From Deltaproteobacteria bacterium (GTDB lineage: Bacteria; Myxococcota; Myxococcia; Myxococcales; JAHFDP01), in assembly GCA_023248955.1 (NCBI GenBank), contig JAHFDP010000033.1:1-42005 (forward strand): a DNA stretch of 42,005 nucleotides, read 5' to 3'. The translations under genes were made by a program, and so were the position numbers. Below are positions 1 to 9,900 of this stretch, one piece after another. The notes beneath the pieces are model-generated. The model was given only the letters and a program-made list of their open reading frames with translations, did not search any database and was not told the DNA's origin. Within the stretch, counting starts at the first letter, position 1. The number at the start of each line of letters is the position of its first letter.

Positions 1-1
1 G

Positions 2-307
2 GCGGGCAGTCTCGTTCCTTGCCTCCATTCCGGCGTTCTCGCTGGCTGTGCGCTCTTCGTCGTCGGTGCGCTGCGCGCTGGCGGGCAACATCTGGCTGAG
101 CTTCGCGCCATCAACATTCCCTACCTGGCCACCGGGGCGCGTCTTCAGGCAGATTGGTCGATTTCCCAACACTTCGGGATCCGCGCGCAGGCCGATCTGT
201 TGGTGCCGCTGACCCACACAAGGTTGCTGGTTGGTTCGGATCAAGCTTGGGCGCTTCCAGTCCTCTCCGTCGCGCTTGGTTTCGGCGTCGTTGCTCGAAT
301 CTGGTGA
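2..307 (+). CDS. C-terminal part of a beta-barrel-like exported protein (5' end outside window)
   Basis: Reading from base 2 gives about 101 sense codons without a stop, ending at TGA 305-307. The peptide alternates small and hydrophobic residues and ends in a short strand-like tail (GFGVVARIW). It contains AELRAINIPYLATGARLQAD and AQADLLVPLTHTRLLVG, the look of the last strands of an outer-membrane beta barrel. From memory, proteins of this kind often precede ECF sigma-factor/TPR gene pairs in myxobacteria, which fits the next two genes. The stop overlaps a possible GTG start of the sigma factor in a GTGA arrangement, suggesting translational coupling. The start lies upstream, so the family cannot be fixed; beta-barrel is an inference from strand pattern only. 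Confidence 0.6.
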   Translation, partial: AGSLVPCLHSGVLAGCALFVVGALRAGGQHLAELRAINIPYLATGARLQADWSISQHFGIRAQADLLVPLTHTRLLVGSDQAWALPVLSVALGFGVVARIW

Positions 308-339
308 CGGATTTGCAGCGCTCTCCGGAATACCTGCTG

Positions 340-870
340 ATGACCGAGGACACCTCTCCGCCCTTGGGTCCAGCCTCGCCTGCGTTCGAGGCGGCCTACC
401 GCGCGGAGTTTAGCTACGTTTGGCACTCGCTTCGCCGGCTCGGAATCGACGACCGCGATCTCGAGGATCTCACGCACGACGTTTTCATGGTCGCCCATCG
501 CCGTTTCGAGGAATACGATTCGTCGCGGCCCATTCGGCCCTGGCTGTTTGGTATCGCCTTGCGTCTCGTCTCCCATTTTCGGGCTCGCGCGCATCATGCG
601 CGCGAGGTGTTTACCGACGCACCGCACGTCCACGACGAAAGCGCCGCCCCCGACGAGGTCGCCTCGGCGCGACAGCAACGCTCGATCTTGTTCGCTGCGC
701 TGGCCGGGTTGTCACCCGAAAAACAGTCGGTCTTTGTGATGCACGATCTAAACGGCCACAACATGCCGGAAGTGGCGCAGGCGCTCGCCATCCCACTCAA
801 CACGGCTTACTCGCGTCTGCGACTCGCACGGGCAGATCTGGTGGACGCAATCGTACGGCTACGCGCCTAA
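340..870 (+). CDS. ECF-like sigma-70 family RNA polymerase sigma factor
   Basis: This 176-residue protein has the two-domain layout of extracytoplasmic-function sigma factors. Region 2 covers roughly residues 14-87 (AAYRAEFSYVWHSLRRLGI, then DLEDLTHDVFMVAHRRF and RPWLFGIALRLVSHFRARA). Region 4 covers roughly 115-170 (LSPEKQSVFVMHDLNGHNM with a C-terminal helix-turn-helix, PEVAQALAIPLNTAYSRLRL). It would recruit core RNA polymerase to a specific promoter set. ATG 340 is chosen because homology-like sequence begins right after it. GTG 304 overlaps the upstream TGA and would add 12 residues; neither has a strong Shine-Dalgarno. The frame stays open back to 154, but that part is not family-like. 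The next gene starts 11 nt after the stop behind GGAG, so the two are almost certainly co-transcribed. Confidence 0.88.
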   Translation: MTEDTSPPLGPASPAFEAAYRAEFSYVWHSLRRLGIDDRDLEDLTHDVFMVAHRRFEEYDSSRPIRPWLFGIALRLVSHFRARAHHAREVFTDAPHVHDESAAPDEVASARQQRSILFAALAGLSPEKQSVFVMHDLNGHNMPEVAQALAIPLNTAYSRLRLARADLVDAIVRLRA

Positions 871-881
871 GGAGAAAACCC

Positions 882-1640
882 ATGAACGCTCCTGAACTAG
901 AACCAGTGCCTCCTGAATTGCAGGAGCTGGTCGACAGCGAATTGCGAATGCCCGATCCAGCGCCGTCCGTTCAGACCCGCGTGGGCAAGCGTCTCGAGCA
1001 GAGTTTTCGACAGGTCCAGGCGGCCCGGGTTACTGCGCCGGAGCGCCACTCGCGTTGGAGAGCCTTTTTTCGGCGGCGTACGCCGGCGCATCTCCTCACC
1101 TTCGCACTTGGTGGCGCCGCGGGTGCTGGTGTTCACGCGCTAGCTCAACACCAAGTCGCGCCGGTGGTAACGCTCGTTGCGGCGGCCGCGCCGAGGGCAA
1201 TGGTTGTCGCGGATGCCGTTGCGGTCACGCCGCCGTTCGTGCCAGTCGCATCTGCAACGCCGCGACAAAATCGCGTTCCATTCCCGACGAAACCCTCGAA
1301 ATCGGATCCGCCGCCGCCCCAACCCGAGCCTGTTCATGACGGCGACCTCGCCGCCGAGCGCCGGTTGCTGGAAACCGCCCGCCGCGCCATTACGAGCGGC
1401 GAGGGTCCCGCTGCGCTGGCCACACTCGACGAACACCAGCGCGGTTTTCCGCAAGGCCGCTTAGCCGAAGAACGCGAAGCGCTTCGAATTCAAGCGCTGG
1501 TAACCGCCGGGCGCGCCGGCGAGGCCAAGGTCGTAGGCGCTGCATTCCGCGCCCGATTCGCGGGAAGTCTCCTTCTGCCAGCGGTACAGGTTGCGCTGCG
1601 GTCGATTTCAGTGACGGAACCGGTCCCACCGGCGGAATAG
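882..1640 (+). CDS. Membrane-anchored, anti-sigma-like protein with TPR-like C-terminus
   Basis: This 252-residue protein is preceded by GGAGAAAA at good spacing, directly after the sigma factor. Residues ~1-75 are charged and predicted cytoplasmic. Residues ~78-96 (LLTFALGGAAGAGVHALA) form one weak membrane segment. A low-complexity Pro-rich stretch follows (~120-150, containing PPPPQPEP). The C-terminal ~95 residues are helical with TPR-like spacing (LLETARRAITSGEGPAALA, then GRLAEEREALRIQALVTAGR). Partner membrane proteins with this layout commonly sit beside ECF sigma factors in myxobacteria and are thought to sequester them. There is no visible zinc-binding HxxxCxxC motif, so it is not a canonical ZAS anti-sigma. 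The role is inferred from context. The longer upstream frame (from 420) overlaps the sigma gene out of frame and was not used. Confidence 0.75.
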   Translation: MNAPELEPVPPELQELVDSELRMPDPAPSVQTRVGKRLEQSFRQVQAARVTAPERHSRWRAFFRRRTPAHLLTFALGGAAGAGVHALAQHQVAPVVTLVAAAAPRAMVVADAVAVTPPFVPVASATPRQNRVPFPTKPSKSDPPPPQPEPVHDGDLAAERRLLETARRAITSGEGPAALATLDEHQRGFPQGRLAEEREALRIQALVTAGRAGEAKVVGAAFRARFAGSLLLPAVQVALRSISVTEPVPPAE

Positions 1641-1648
1641 CTTTTCTT

Positions 1649-1769
1649 GTATCCGTTCAGTCCGTCATGGCCGGGCTTGACCCGGCCATCCACGAGGATT
1701 TCGATGCACGTGGATGGCCGGCTCTTCGGCCGGCCATGACGACTGGGGTGTGCCGGACTGAACGAATAC
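1649..1769. repeat. REP/BIME-like pair of palindromes in inverted orientation
   Basis: Two palindromic units face each other. Unit 1 (1664-1694) starts GTCATGGCCGGG and ends CCCGGCCATCCACG. Unit 2 (1709-1740) is the reverse complement of the same consensus with a slightly changed loop. Outer arms (GTATCCGTTCAGTCC at 1649 and GGACTGAACGAATAC ending 1769) extend the inverted repeat to ~120 bp with one mismatch at the ends. The unit resembles REP palindromes that I recall as abundant in Rhizobiales intergenic DNA. It fills the gap between the anti-sigma-like gene and the PQQ-like lipoprotein and could act as a transcript-stabilising hairpin or attenuator. Confidence 0.85.
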
Positions 1770-1790
1770 CTTTTCTTTAGGAGAAAACAG

Positions 1791-3005
1791 ATGCGACAAA
1801 TTCTTTTCATCGCGATCGCAACATCGTTGGGTTGTAGCAATAACGTCGAGGTCATCGGCCAGCGGATTCCGGACCAAACCAATAACGAACCCAACAAGCA
1901 AGCGCACCCGTGGCCGATGTTTCATGGGAACGGCGGGCATACCGGTTACGCGCCCGTGCAAGGCCCGCAATCCGCGAAGGTGCGCTGGAAACTCCAGATT
2001 GTTGCCACGCCGGACAACCACGCCGATATTGGCAGCGTGGCCATTGCCGGGGATGGGACCATCTACGTTGGCGGTCAGGGAAAACTAATCGCACTGGATA
2101 GTTCGGCAAACAAGAAATGGGAGATCTTGTCGACGTCGTCCTCGTTAAAGGGACCGGCGCTCACCGCCGCGGGAGCGCTCTATTACCTCTCCGAGAATTC
2201 GGTTGTTTCCGTCGATTCCGCCTCGACGAAAAAGTGGCAATACGACACCGCGGGCCGGACGAATCTCTTTGGGCCCACGCTGGGTGCGGACGGGACGCTT
2301 TATCAGGGAAGTTGGGACCACTCCTTTTATGCCTTGAATCCCGATGGAACGCTGAAATGGAAGGCGCAGGCCGCCGGCTGCGTTTCCTATCCCGCCACGG
2401 TCGACGATTCCCGAAAGATGGTTTACCTCGGGGGCGGCGATGCCCACTGTGGTCCGGACGGGACGCTCTACGCTTTCGCCAACGATGGAACCTTGAAATG
2501 GAAATACGATGCTGGCTCCATGGATGTGGGTTCGCCCGCCATTGGGGCCGACGGAACCATTTACGCTCCGGCGCCGCCGAAGCTCTTAGCGCTCAATCCC
2601 GACGGAACATTGAAATGGTCCGTCGGCGATTTCCAAAATGAAGTGGCCGGCGTTATCTCGCCCGCGATTGCGGCGGACGGAACCATTTATGTCGGAAGCG
2701 CACGCGGTCATATCTCGGCCATTGATCCGGTTACACACGCCATTAAATGGTTTTATTTAACCGGACCGGAACCCGGCGATCCGGCGCAGTTTCGCGGCGT
2801 GCAGGGATACCCGGTGGTCGATCAAGACGGCACCGTCTACGTCGGCGCGGTCGATCACAACATGTATGCAATCGACAAAGCGGGAAAGTTGAAATGGTCG
2901 CTTTTGGTGGACGGGCGGCCTTCGGAATCGTCGCCGGCCCTTGGGCCTGATGGAACGCTCTATTTCACCGCCGCAGACGGGTACCTATACGCCATTCACG
3001 ACTAG
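1791..3005 (+). CDS. PQQ-type eight-bladed beta-propeller lipoprotein
   Basis: This 404-residue exported protein has a lipoprotein signal peptide (FIAIATSLGCS; lipid-modified Cys at residue 15). After a linker comes the usual opening of PQQ-like propellers (PWPMFHGNGGHTGYAP). Then come eight units of the form DGT-(I/L)Y-x-G...ALD/ALNPDG-LKW, for example DGTIYVGGQGKLIALDSS, DGTLYQGSWDHSFYALNPDG and DGTVYVGAVDHNMYAIDKAG. Eight units match one complete eight-bladed propeller. The units resemble BamB/quinoprotein repeats, but the Ala/Trp docking pattern gives no evidence for a bound cofactor, so it is more likely a binding scaffold than a dehydrogenase. The start is supported by TTAGGAGAAAACAG upstream. 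It is 17 nt from the next gene, so an operon with the RCC1 giant is likely. Confidence 0.88.
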   Translation: MRQILFIAIATSLGCSNNVEVIGQRIPDQTNNEPNKQAHPWPMFHGNGGHTGYAPVQGPQSAKVRWKLQIVATPDNHADIGSVAIAGDGTIYVGGQGKLIALDSSANKKWEILSTSSSLKGPALTAAGALYYLSENSVVSVDSASTKKWQYDTAGRTNLFGPTLGADGTLYQGSWDHSFYALNPDGTLKWKAQAAGCVSYPATVDDSRKMVYLGGGDAHCGPDGTLYAFANDGTLKWKYDAGSMDVGSPAIGADGTIYAPAPPKLLALNPDGTLKWSVGDFQNEVAGVISPAIAADGTIYVGSARGHISAIDPVTHAIKWFYLTGPEPGDPAQFRGVQGYPVVDQDGTVYVGAVDHNMYAIDKAGKLKWSLLVDGRPSESSPALGPDGTLYFTAADGYLYAIHD

Positions 3006-3022
3006 GTGAGAGGATACCCGAA

Positions 3023-6000
3023 ATGCGCTGTCTGCCCCCGCAAGCGGTTGTTGTCGTCCTCTCCGTCGTTGCCCTTATTGGCTGCGGTCGCGGTTCGAAT
3101 GGGACGAGCCGCCCCGTCCGGATTGGAACCGTGAGGTCCGCGGCTGCCCCGACGCTTTCGCCGGGCAACGTCACGCTGTCGCAGGGGCAGACGCAAACAT
3201 TCACCGCCGCGGGCACCGGGCCCTACACTTGGGCGCTGCAGGGCGGAGCTTCGGGAAGCGTCGCCAGCTCGGGCTCCACCACCGCCCTCTACACCGCTGG
3301 TAGCCCCGGCCAGGCCGGCGCCACCGATATCGTGACTGTCACCGATACGGGCGCTGGCAACACGACCGCCACTGCAACGGTCACGATTTCCAAGGGTGTG
3401 AACGCGTTCTCCAACTACGGCGGCGCTGGTCTCGCCGCTGGCAACGGCTTTCCCATTCAAAATACGACCCGCGTGGTGCAGAGGGTCGGTCAGACCTTTC
3501 AGGCGTTGGCGCCGGAGAGCGGGCAGACGCAGGGGATGGTGACGCTGGTGACCGTTGACCTGATTCGCACGGGCGGCGGCGCCGGACAAAATATCAAAGC
3601 CGAGATCCACAACCTCACTGGTTCGGGCGGTATCGATGATCAGGGTGCATCCAATGCGTTTTCGTCGGGTGTGGTCGACGCGCAAACGGCACTGCCGACG
3701 CTGAACGTCAGAACCAAAGTTCTGATTCCAATGACGGCGGGCACGGCGCTCACCGTCGGAACGAGTTACGCGGTGACCATCAAGGCCGATGTCGCGGGAA
3801 CGTTCACGGGCAGTGTGGTAGCCACCGGGCCCAACGATCCAAACGGTGGGGTGGCCTGGTGGTACAGCAAGCGCTACCACGTGGGCGGCTGGCTGTCGCG
3901 CGGCGTTTTTACGTCTAGCCCGGCCGACTACACCAAGGACACGGCGCACAACATTTCGGGCAACGTGTTCATTGGGAAGCTCTATCCTGCGCCGACAACC
4001 AGCAGCATCAGCCCGACTTCCGCGACGATCAATGCGTCGGCGTTGACGCTTACTGTGACTGGAACCAATTTCTTCGCGGCCTCAACGGTCAATTGGGGCG
4101 GTAGCGCGCGGACGACGACGTATGTGAGTGCAACGCAGCTGACCGCCGCGATTCCAACCTCGGATCTCACTTCGGCTGGAACGACCAGCGTGACGGTGAC
4201 GACGCCCGCCCCAGGCGGCGGAACCTCTGGCGGACAGACCTTCACCGTGAGCGGATCAAACCCCGTCCCCACGCTCAGCAGCCTCAACCCGACTTCGGTG
4301 ACAACGAACGATCCGCAGCTGACACTCACGGTGAACGGGACGAATTTCGTTTCCATTTCGTCGGTGTTGTGGGGCGGTAGCGCGCGGACGACGGCCTACG
4401 TCAGCTCCACCCAATTGACAGCGACCATCCCTGCTTCCGACCTGACCACGGCGGCGACGACCAGCGTGACCGTGACCACTGCTGCTCCCGGTGGCGGCAC
4501 CACCAGCGGGCAGAATTTCACGGTGAACAACCCGTTGCCGACAATGACCAGCGTCAATCCCAGCTGGCTTCTCGAAGGTAGCGCGGCCTTTACGCTGACG
4601 GTGAACGGAACCGGTTTTGTTTCCGGATCCACTGTGAACTGGGCTGGCGCCGCACGGACGACCACCTACGTCAGTGCCACGCAGCTAACCGCCGCCGTCC
4701 TGGTTGGGGATGTTGCAACGAGCGGTGTTTTCAACGTCACCGCGACGAACGCGACGCCAGGCGGAGGCACGTCCGCGGCGCAGGTTTTCACGGTGAACGG
4801 CAACGTTGGATTCTTCTGCACCGGCACTCAATGTTGGGGCGCAAATAGCTACGGCCAGCTCGGCAACAACACCACAACAGGGAGTCTGATTCCCAGCACG
4901 ATTGTCGGTGTGACTAGCGTCCAGAGCGAAACAATGGGGATGCGGCACGTGTGCGGGGTGATCAATGGCAGCGCCCAATGCTGGGGATCCAATGCCAACG
5001 GACAGCTCGGCAACAACTCCACGACGCAGAGCCTGGTGCCCGTTCAAGTGCAGGGGCTCACGACTGGCGTTCAAGCTGTCGCGACCGGCGCGAGCCATAG
5101 CTGTGCGATCATCAATGGCGGGGTGAAGTGCTGGGGCGGAAACAGCCGCGGTCAGCTCGGCAACAACGCCACGACGCAGAGCTTGGTTCCCGTGCAGGTG
5201 CAGGGGGTGAGCAGCGGCGCGCAGGCGATCTTCGCTGGTGAAATGACCGCGTGCGCGCTCGTGAACGGCGGCGTCCAGTGCTGGGGCTACGCCGGTTTTG
5301 GCAATCTTGGGAACAACAGCACGACCGATAGCTCTGTTCCGGTGCAGGTCGTCGGGTTGGGCAGCAACGTGCAAGGTGTCGCCGGCGGGCAGCACTTTGG
5401 TTGCGCGCTGGTCAATGGCGGTGCGCAGTGTTGGGGAAGCGATCTCTACGGACAACTCGGCGACAACGGCACTTCGCAGAGCAATGTTCCGGTGGTTGTT
5501 CAGGGCTGGACGTCGGGCGTGCAAGCGATCGCAGGCGGCAACAATTCGGCCTGCGCCATCGTGAACGGTGGACTTCAATGCTGGGGCTACAACGCCGAGG
5601 GCGAATTGGGGAACGGCTCGACGGTCAATAGCGGTGCGCCCGTGCAGGTCACCGGAATGTTAAGCGGAACGCAAACGCTGTGGCTCGGAACACAGTTCGG
5701 CTGCGCGGTCTCCAAGGGCGCAATGAAGTGTTGGGGTGCCAATGTCTCCGGCCAACTCGGCAATAACTCCACGACCGCTAGCTCCAATCCGGTCACCGTG
5801 TACGGAATGAGCCAGGTTGGCGTGCTAGCCACGGGAGCAGGCGGCGCCGGGGACCACCACAGCTGCGTCATCTTCAACGGCTACGTCGACTGCTGGGGAA
5901 AGGGAATCAACGGCCAGCTCGGCAACAACACCACGGTCGACAGCCTTGTGGGGACGCGCGCCCTGGGGCAATTGGGCGGCGCCTGGTCCGACAGCGGCGG

Positions 6001-6886
6001 CAATGCACACACCTGCGCGGTGTCCGGCCAAGGCGGGGGCGTTTGCTGGGGACGAAACGCAGCCGGCCAGCTTGGCAGCAACTCCACGGTCGATACTTCC
6101 GTCCTCGCCAACGTTTATCAATTGGGAACCACCATGCAAAGCATCGTGGGAGGGGCATCACACACCTGTGGCACGGTCAGCGGCGGCGTCCTCTGTTGGG
6201 GAGACGGCACGTCCGGTGATTTGGGCAACAACGCTACCGTCCAAAGCAATATCCCCGTTCAGGTAACGGGTTTGACGGGCGTTCAATACCTTGCGGCGGG
6301 CGAGTTCCAAAACTGCGCCGTGGTGAACGGCGGCGTACAATGCTGGGGGATCAACTCCTATGGCCAGCTCGGCAACAACTCGCTGACCGCCAGTTCCGTT
6401 CCCGTGGCCGTGCTCGGCTTGTCCTCAGGCGCGCAGCTGATGGGCCCCAACGCGCCCTCCAGCGACCACTTCTGCGCGGTCGTCAACGGCGGCGCGCAGT
6501 GCTGGGGACGCAATGACTATGGCCAGCTCGGTAACAACGGCACCAGCAACAGCAAGGTTCCAGTTCAAGTCGTCGGCTTAAGCAGCGGCGTAGAACGCGT
6601 CGTGGCCGCGCGGTTTCATTCTTGCGCGATCGTCAATGGCGGCGTGCAGTGCTGGGGCCGCAATGAGGTGGGCCAGCTCGGCAACAACAGCACCACGGAC
6701 AGCTTGGTGCCGGTGGCGGTCACGGGACTAACGACCGATGTCTCGTGCATCATCCCAGGGTGGGAACACAACTGCGTGTTGCGCAACGGCGCCGGGTTCT
6801 GCTGGGGGCTAAATGCCAATGGCCAGCTTGGAAACAATTCGACCACCAACAGCTCGGTGCCTGTTTCTTTGTCGCCGTTACCGTAG
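3023..6886 (+). CDS. Giant IPT/TIG-RCC1 surface lipoprotein (14 RCC1 units)
   Basis: This 1287-residue protein has a lipoprotein signal (VVALIGC, Cys21). Domains in order: an Ig-like domain (~43-123, [19 protein letters not shown]); an all-beta anchor-like domain (~127-315, with [16 protein letters not shown] and GGVAWWYSKRYHVGGW); three IPT/TIG Ig-fold units (~317-590, each with LTVNGTNF, a W-G/A-G turn and PGGGTS); and 14 RCC1-type units (~592-1287) of about 50 residues with the core CALVNGGVQCWG...GQLGNNST. Fourteen units equal two seven-bladed propellers. Each unit carries a C-x8-C-W-G pair that could form a disulfide. RCC1 folds bind proteins, so a cell-surface recognition role is inferred. 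AGAGG precedes the ATG by 9 nt. The N-terminal half is paralogous to the gene at 38696. Confidence 0.88.
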   Translation: MRCLPPQAVVVVLSVVALIGCGRGSNGTSRPVRIGTVRSAAAPTLSPGNVTLSQGQTQTFTAAGTGPYTWALQGGASGSVASSGSTTALYTAGSPGQAGATDIVTVTDTGAGNTTATATVTISKGVNAFSNYGGAGLAAGNGFPIQNTTRVVQRVGQTFQALAPESGQTQGMVTLVTVDLIRTGGGAGQNIKAEIHNLTGSGGIDDQGASNAFSSGVVDAQTALPTLNVRTKVLIPMTAGTALTVGTSYAVTIKADVAGTFTGSVVATGPNDPNGGVAWWYSKRYHVGGWLSRGVFTSSPADYTKDTAHNISGNVFIGKLYPAPTTSSISPTSATINASALTLTVTGTNFFAASTVNWGGSARTTTYVSATQLTAAIPTSDLTSAGTTSVTVTTPAPGGGTSGGQTFTVSGSNPVPTLSSLNPTSVTTNDPQLTLTVNGTNFVSISSVLWGGSARTTAYVSSTQLTATIPASDLTTAATTSVTVTTAAPGGGTTSGQNFTVNNPLPTMTSVNPSWLLEGSAAFTLTVNGTGFVSGSTVNWAGAARTTTYVSATQLTAAVLVGDVATSGVFNVTATNATPGGGTSAAQVFTVNGNVGFFCTGTQCWGANSYGQLGNNTTTGSLIPSTIVGVTSVQSETMGMRHVCGVINGSAQCWGSNANGQLGNNSTTQSLVPVQVQGLTTGVQAVATGASHSCAIINGGVKCWGGNSRGQLGNNATTQSLVPVQVQGVSSGAQAIFAGEMTACALVNGGVQCWGYAGFGNLGNNSTTDSSVPVQVVGLGSNVQGVAGGQHFGCALVNGGAQCWGSDLYGQLGDNGTSQSNVPVVVQGWTSGVQAIAGGNNSACAIVNGGLQCWGYNAEGELGNGSTVNSGAPVQVTGMLSGTQTLWLGTQFGCAVSKGAMKCWGANVSGQLGNNSTTASSNPVTVYGMSQVGVLATGAGGAGDHHSCVIFNGYVDCWGKGINGQLGNNTTVDSLVGTRALGQLGGAWSDSGGNAHTCAVSGQGGGVCWGRNAAGQLGSNSTVDTSVLANVYQLGTTMQSIVGGASHTCGTVSGGVLCWGDGTSGDLGNNATVQSNIPVQVTGLTGVQYLAAGEFQNCAVVNGGVQCWGINSYGQLGNNSLTASSVPVAVLGLSSGAQLMGPNAPSSDHFCAVVNGGAQCWGRNDYGQLGNNGTSNSKVPVQVVGLSSGVERVVAARFHSCAIVNGGVQCWGRNEVGQLGNNSTTDSLVPVAVTGLTTDVSCIIPGWEHNCVLRNGAGFCWGLNANGQLGNNSTTNSSVPVSLSPLP
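4798..6883 (+). repeat. 14-unit RCC1 coding repeat array (unit ~150 nt)
   Basis: Tandem in-frame units share TGCTGGGG(C/A) followed by GGCCAGCTCGGCAACAAC-like sequence. Fourteen Cys-Trp-Gly codon blocks can be counted. The units are diverged, so this is a protein repeat rather than a simple DNA satellite. The longer unit around 5821-5870 carries a small insertion. Confidence 0.85.
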
Positions 6887-6931
6887 ACGCCTGTCGGAAT
6901 CCTTGCGGAACATTACATGGCGGAAAATCAC

Positions 6932-9900
6932 ATGACGAAGCTTACCCGCTCTCTCGCAGTCCTCGTCGTGCTCGCCTCATCGGCCTGCCGAACATCCTCC
7001 TCGTCGGGGACGCGCATCGCCAATCGCGTTCCTGTGATTGGCTCCATCAGCCCCACGAGCGCCACCGCCGGAGACGCCGCATTCGTTCTGACCGTTCACG
7101 GCGCCGAGTTTGTCAACGGCTCGACTGTTTTGTGGAACGGCGGGGTTCGCGTAACCACCTTCGTTAGCGCGACGCAACTCACAACCGCCATTCCCGCCGC
7201 GGACATCGCCAACGTCGGCACGGTGAGCGTGACGGTCTTCAACACGCCGCCCGCCGGCGGGACATCCAATCCGTCGGTATTCACTACCAACGCGCCGATG
7301 CCGATGGCGGACGCGATCAGCCCCAGTGCCGCGCTCGCGGGCGACCCAGCTTTCCTGTTGACTGTCACGGGTAGCCGTTTCATGAAAACGTCGGTCGTTC
7401 AATGGGACGGCGTTGCACGGCCAACCTCCTTCGTTACCAGCTCGCAGCTGACCGCGTCGATCGCAGCGACGGACATCGCCAATGCCGGCTCGGCGGTGGT
7501 TACCGTCATGAGCCCCGCGCCTGGCGGTGGGACGACGGCTGCGAAGGCGTTCGCAATCACGAACCCCGCGCCGACACTCAGTAGCCTCACACCGAATGCG
7601 GCCACGGTCGGCGACAATGGAGTCCTGGTCAGCGTCAACGGAACGGGCTTTGTCCAGGGCTCCGTCGTTCACTGGGGTGGCGCAGCACGATCCACCTCCT
7701 TCGTCGATGCAACCAAGCTCATGGCGACGTTCCTGGCCACGGATCTGCTCATGGTGGGCGACACCAACGTCACCGTCGTCAATGCCACGCCCGGCGGCGG
7801 AACGTCGGATCCGAAACCGTTCACGGTAAATTACGCCAACCCGTCGATTTCGGCGCTCGTTCCAAATGCCGCCGCCGCGGGCTCGGGCGCGTTCACGCTG
7901 ACGATTAACGGCAGTAACTTTGTTCCGGCATCCAAGGTGAATTGGGGCAGCAAAGCAGTTGCTACGAATTACGTTAACGGCGGACAATTGACCGCTGCTG
8001 TTCCCGCAGCAAGTGTTGCCACTGTCGGTGTCATTAACGTCACGGTGGTGACCCCTTCGCCCGGAGGAGGAAGCTCCAATTCGCTGGCGTTCTCGGTCGA
8101 AAATCCGCTGCCAATCGCGAGTTCCCTCAGTCCGGCCTCGGTTGCGGTAGGCAGCGGCGCGTTCACCTTGACCGTGAATGGCAGCGGATTTGTTGCGGGC
8201 TCTGTTATTCAATGGAACGGTGGTAATCGACAGACGAATTATATCAACGCTGGTCAATTAACCGCGTCGATTTTCGCGAGCGATGTTACCGCGGTTGGAA
8301 CATCCAACGTCAATGTCGCCAATCCAGTTCCAGGCGGCGGTGCGTCTGGACTGCAAGTCTTTACCGTAACAGTCGCGAGCAATCCCGTGCCAGTGCTTAC
8401 GAGCCTCAGCCCCAACACGCTCCCCGCGGGAAGCGCCGGATTCACGCTCACCGTGAACGGCAGCAACTTTATCAGCACTTCCGCCGTTCAATGGAATGGC
8501 AACGGAAAATCGACAACGTATGTTAGCGGCAGTCAATTAACCGCGCTGATTGCCGCCAATGACCTCGCCGCCCCCGGAGCAGTCAGCGTTACGGTTGCCA
8601 ACCCCCTTCCGGGAGGCGGCGTCTCTTCGCCGCAGGTGTTTACCGTCAGCAATACCCAAAATCCGGTGCCCAGCATCAACAGTCTCAGCCCGGGCTCGAT
8701 TGCCGCTGGAAGCAGTGCGCTTACGGTGACGGTTTACGGTACTGATTTCGTCAGCGGTTCGGTTGTTCAATGGAATGGCGCGAATCGATCAACGAATTAT
8801 GTTGATTCTGGTCAATTGACTGTTTCAATCGCTTCCAATGACGTGACAACGGCCGGCTCTATCAACGTCAACGTTTTTAATCCGACGCCTGGCGGCGGCC
8901 TCTCCGCGTCGAAGAACTTTACGGTGACCAATTCCAACAATCCAGTGCCGACTCTCGCCAGTCTAAGTCCAGGCTCGGCTACGGTGGGTGACGGCGCGCT
9001 CACGCTGACGGTAAACGGAACGAACTTCGTGGGTAACTCCGTCGTCCAGTGGAATGGAAGCAACCGGTCGACGGCTTACATCAATTCCGCGCAATTGACC
9101 GCTTTAATCACCACGAGCGATCTCGCAAGCGCTGGATCGTTTAATGTCAATGTCGTCAATTCAGCTCCGGGTGGCGGAATGTCAGCGTCGCGGGCGTTCG
9201 TGGTGAATGCGATTACCGGTGGAAATTTCAACTGCGCCATTCTCAAAGGGTCCATTCAATGCTGGGGCCACGGCAAAAACGGCCAGCTCGGCAACAACGA
9301 CACGTTCGATAGCAACATTCCGGTGAAGGTCGTCGGAATTCCTAGCGGGGCGCAAGCGGTGGCCGTCGCTTCCCAAAGCGCATGCGCCATCGTCAATGGC
9401 GGCGCGCAATGTTGGGGCGTCAATTCCAAAGGTCAGCTCGGCAACAACGCCACCACGGAGAGCCACGGTCCGGTCCAAGTCCAGGGACTCACGGGCGGCG
9501 TTGAGGCACTCGCGGCGGGGTGGGACCACACCTGCGCGCTCGTGAACGGCGGCGTTCAATGTTGGGGCGCGAACGACTATGGCCAGTTGGGAAATGGCAC
9601 CACGAATGGGAGCAGTGTCCCGGTTTCGGTTCAGGGTCTCGGGAGCGGGGTCCAGGCACTCTCGGCCGGTGCATCGCATACCTGCGCATTAAAAAATGGC
9701 GGCGTTCAATGTTGGGGACGCGGCGATTATGGAAATCTCGGAAACAGCGCGACAAGCCACAGCTCCGTTCCGGTGCAGGTTTTGGGATTAACCAAGGTGC
9801 AGGCCATCGGGAGCGGACTGCAGCACAATTGCGCGATCTCGGACGGTGCCGCGCAATGCTGGGGGCGCAATAACTCAGGCCAACTCGGCGATGGCGGAAC

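Noticed and set aside
154-339. Longer sigma-factor start at 154
   Set aside because: It overlaps the upstream coding region out of frame; the N-terminal peptide does not look like a sigma factor.
1664-1740. Rho-independent terminator
   Set aside because: Strong hairpins, but no T-run follows and the double inverted structure fits a REP/BIME element better.
3002-3949. Minus-strand frame opposite the Ig/anchor-like domain, with a similar one at 38501-39613
   Set aside because: The two resemble each other only because the plus-strand genes are paralogues; the peptides look like Arg/Gly-rich antisense translation.
4685-5578. Minus-strand reading frame opposite the first RCC1 array
   Set aside because: Same explanation: a periodic shadow of the RCC1 repeats.
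4798-6883. CRISPR-like regular spacing
   Set aside because: The ~150-nt period is coding RCC1 repeats with diverged units, not short identical repeats with unique spacers.
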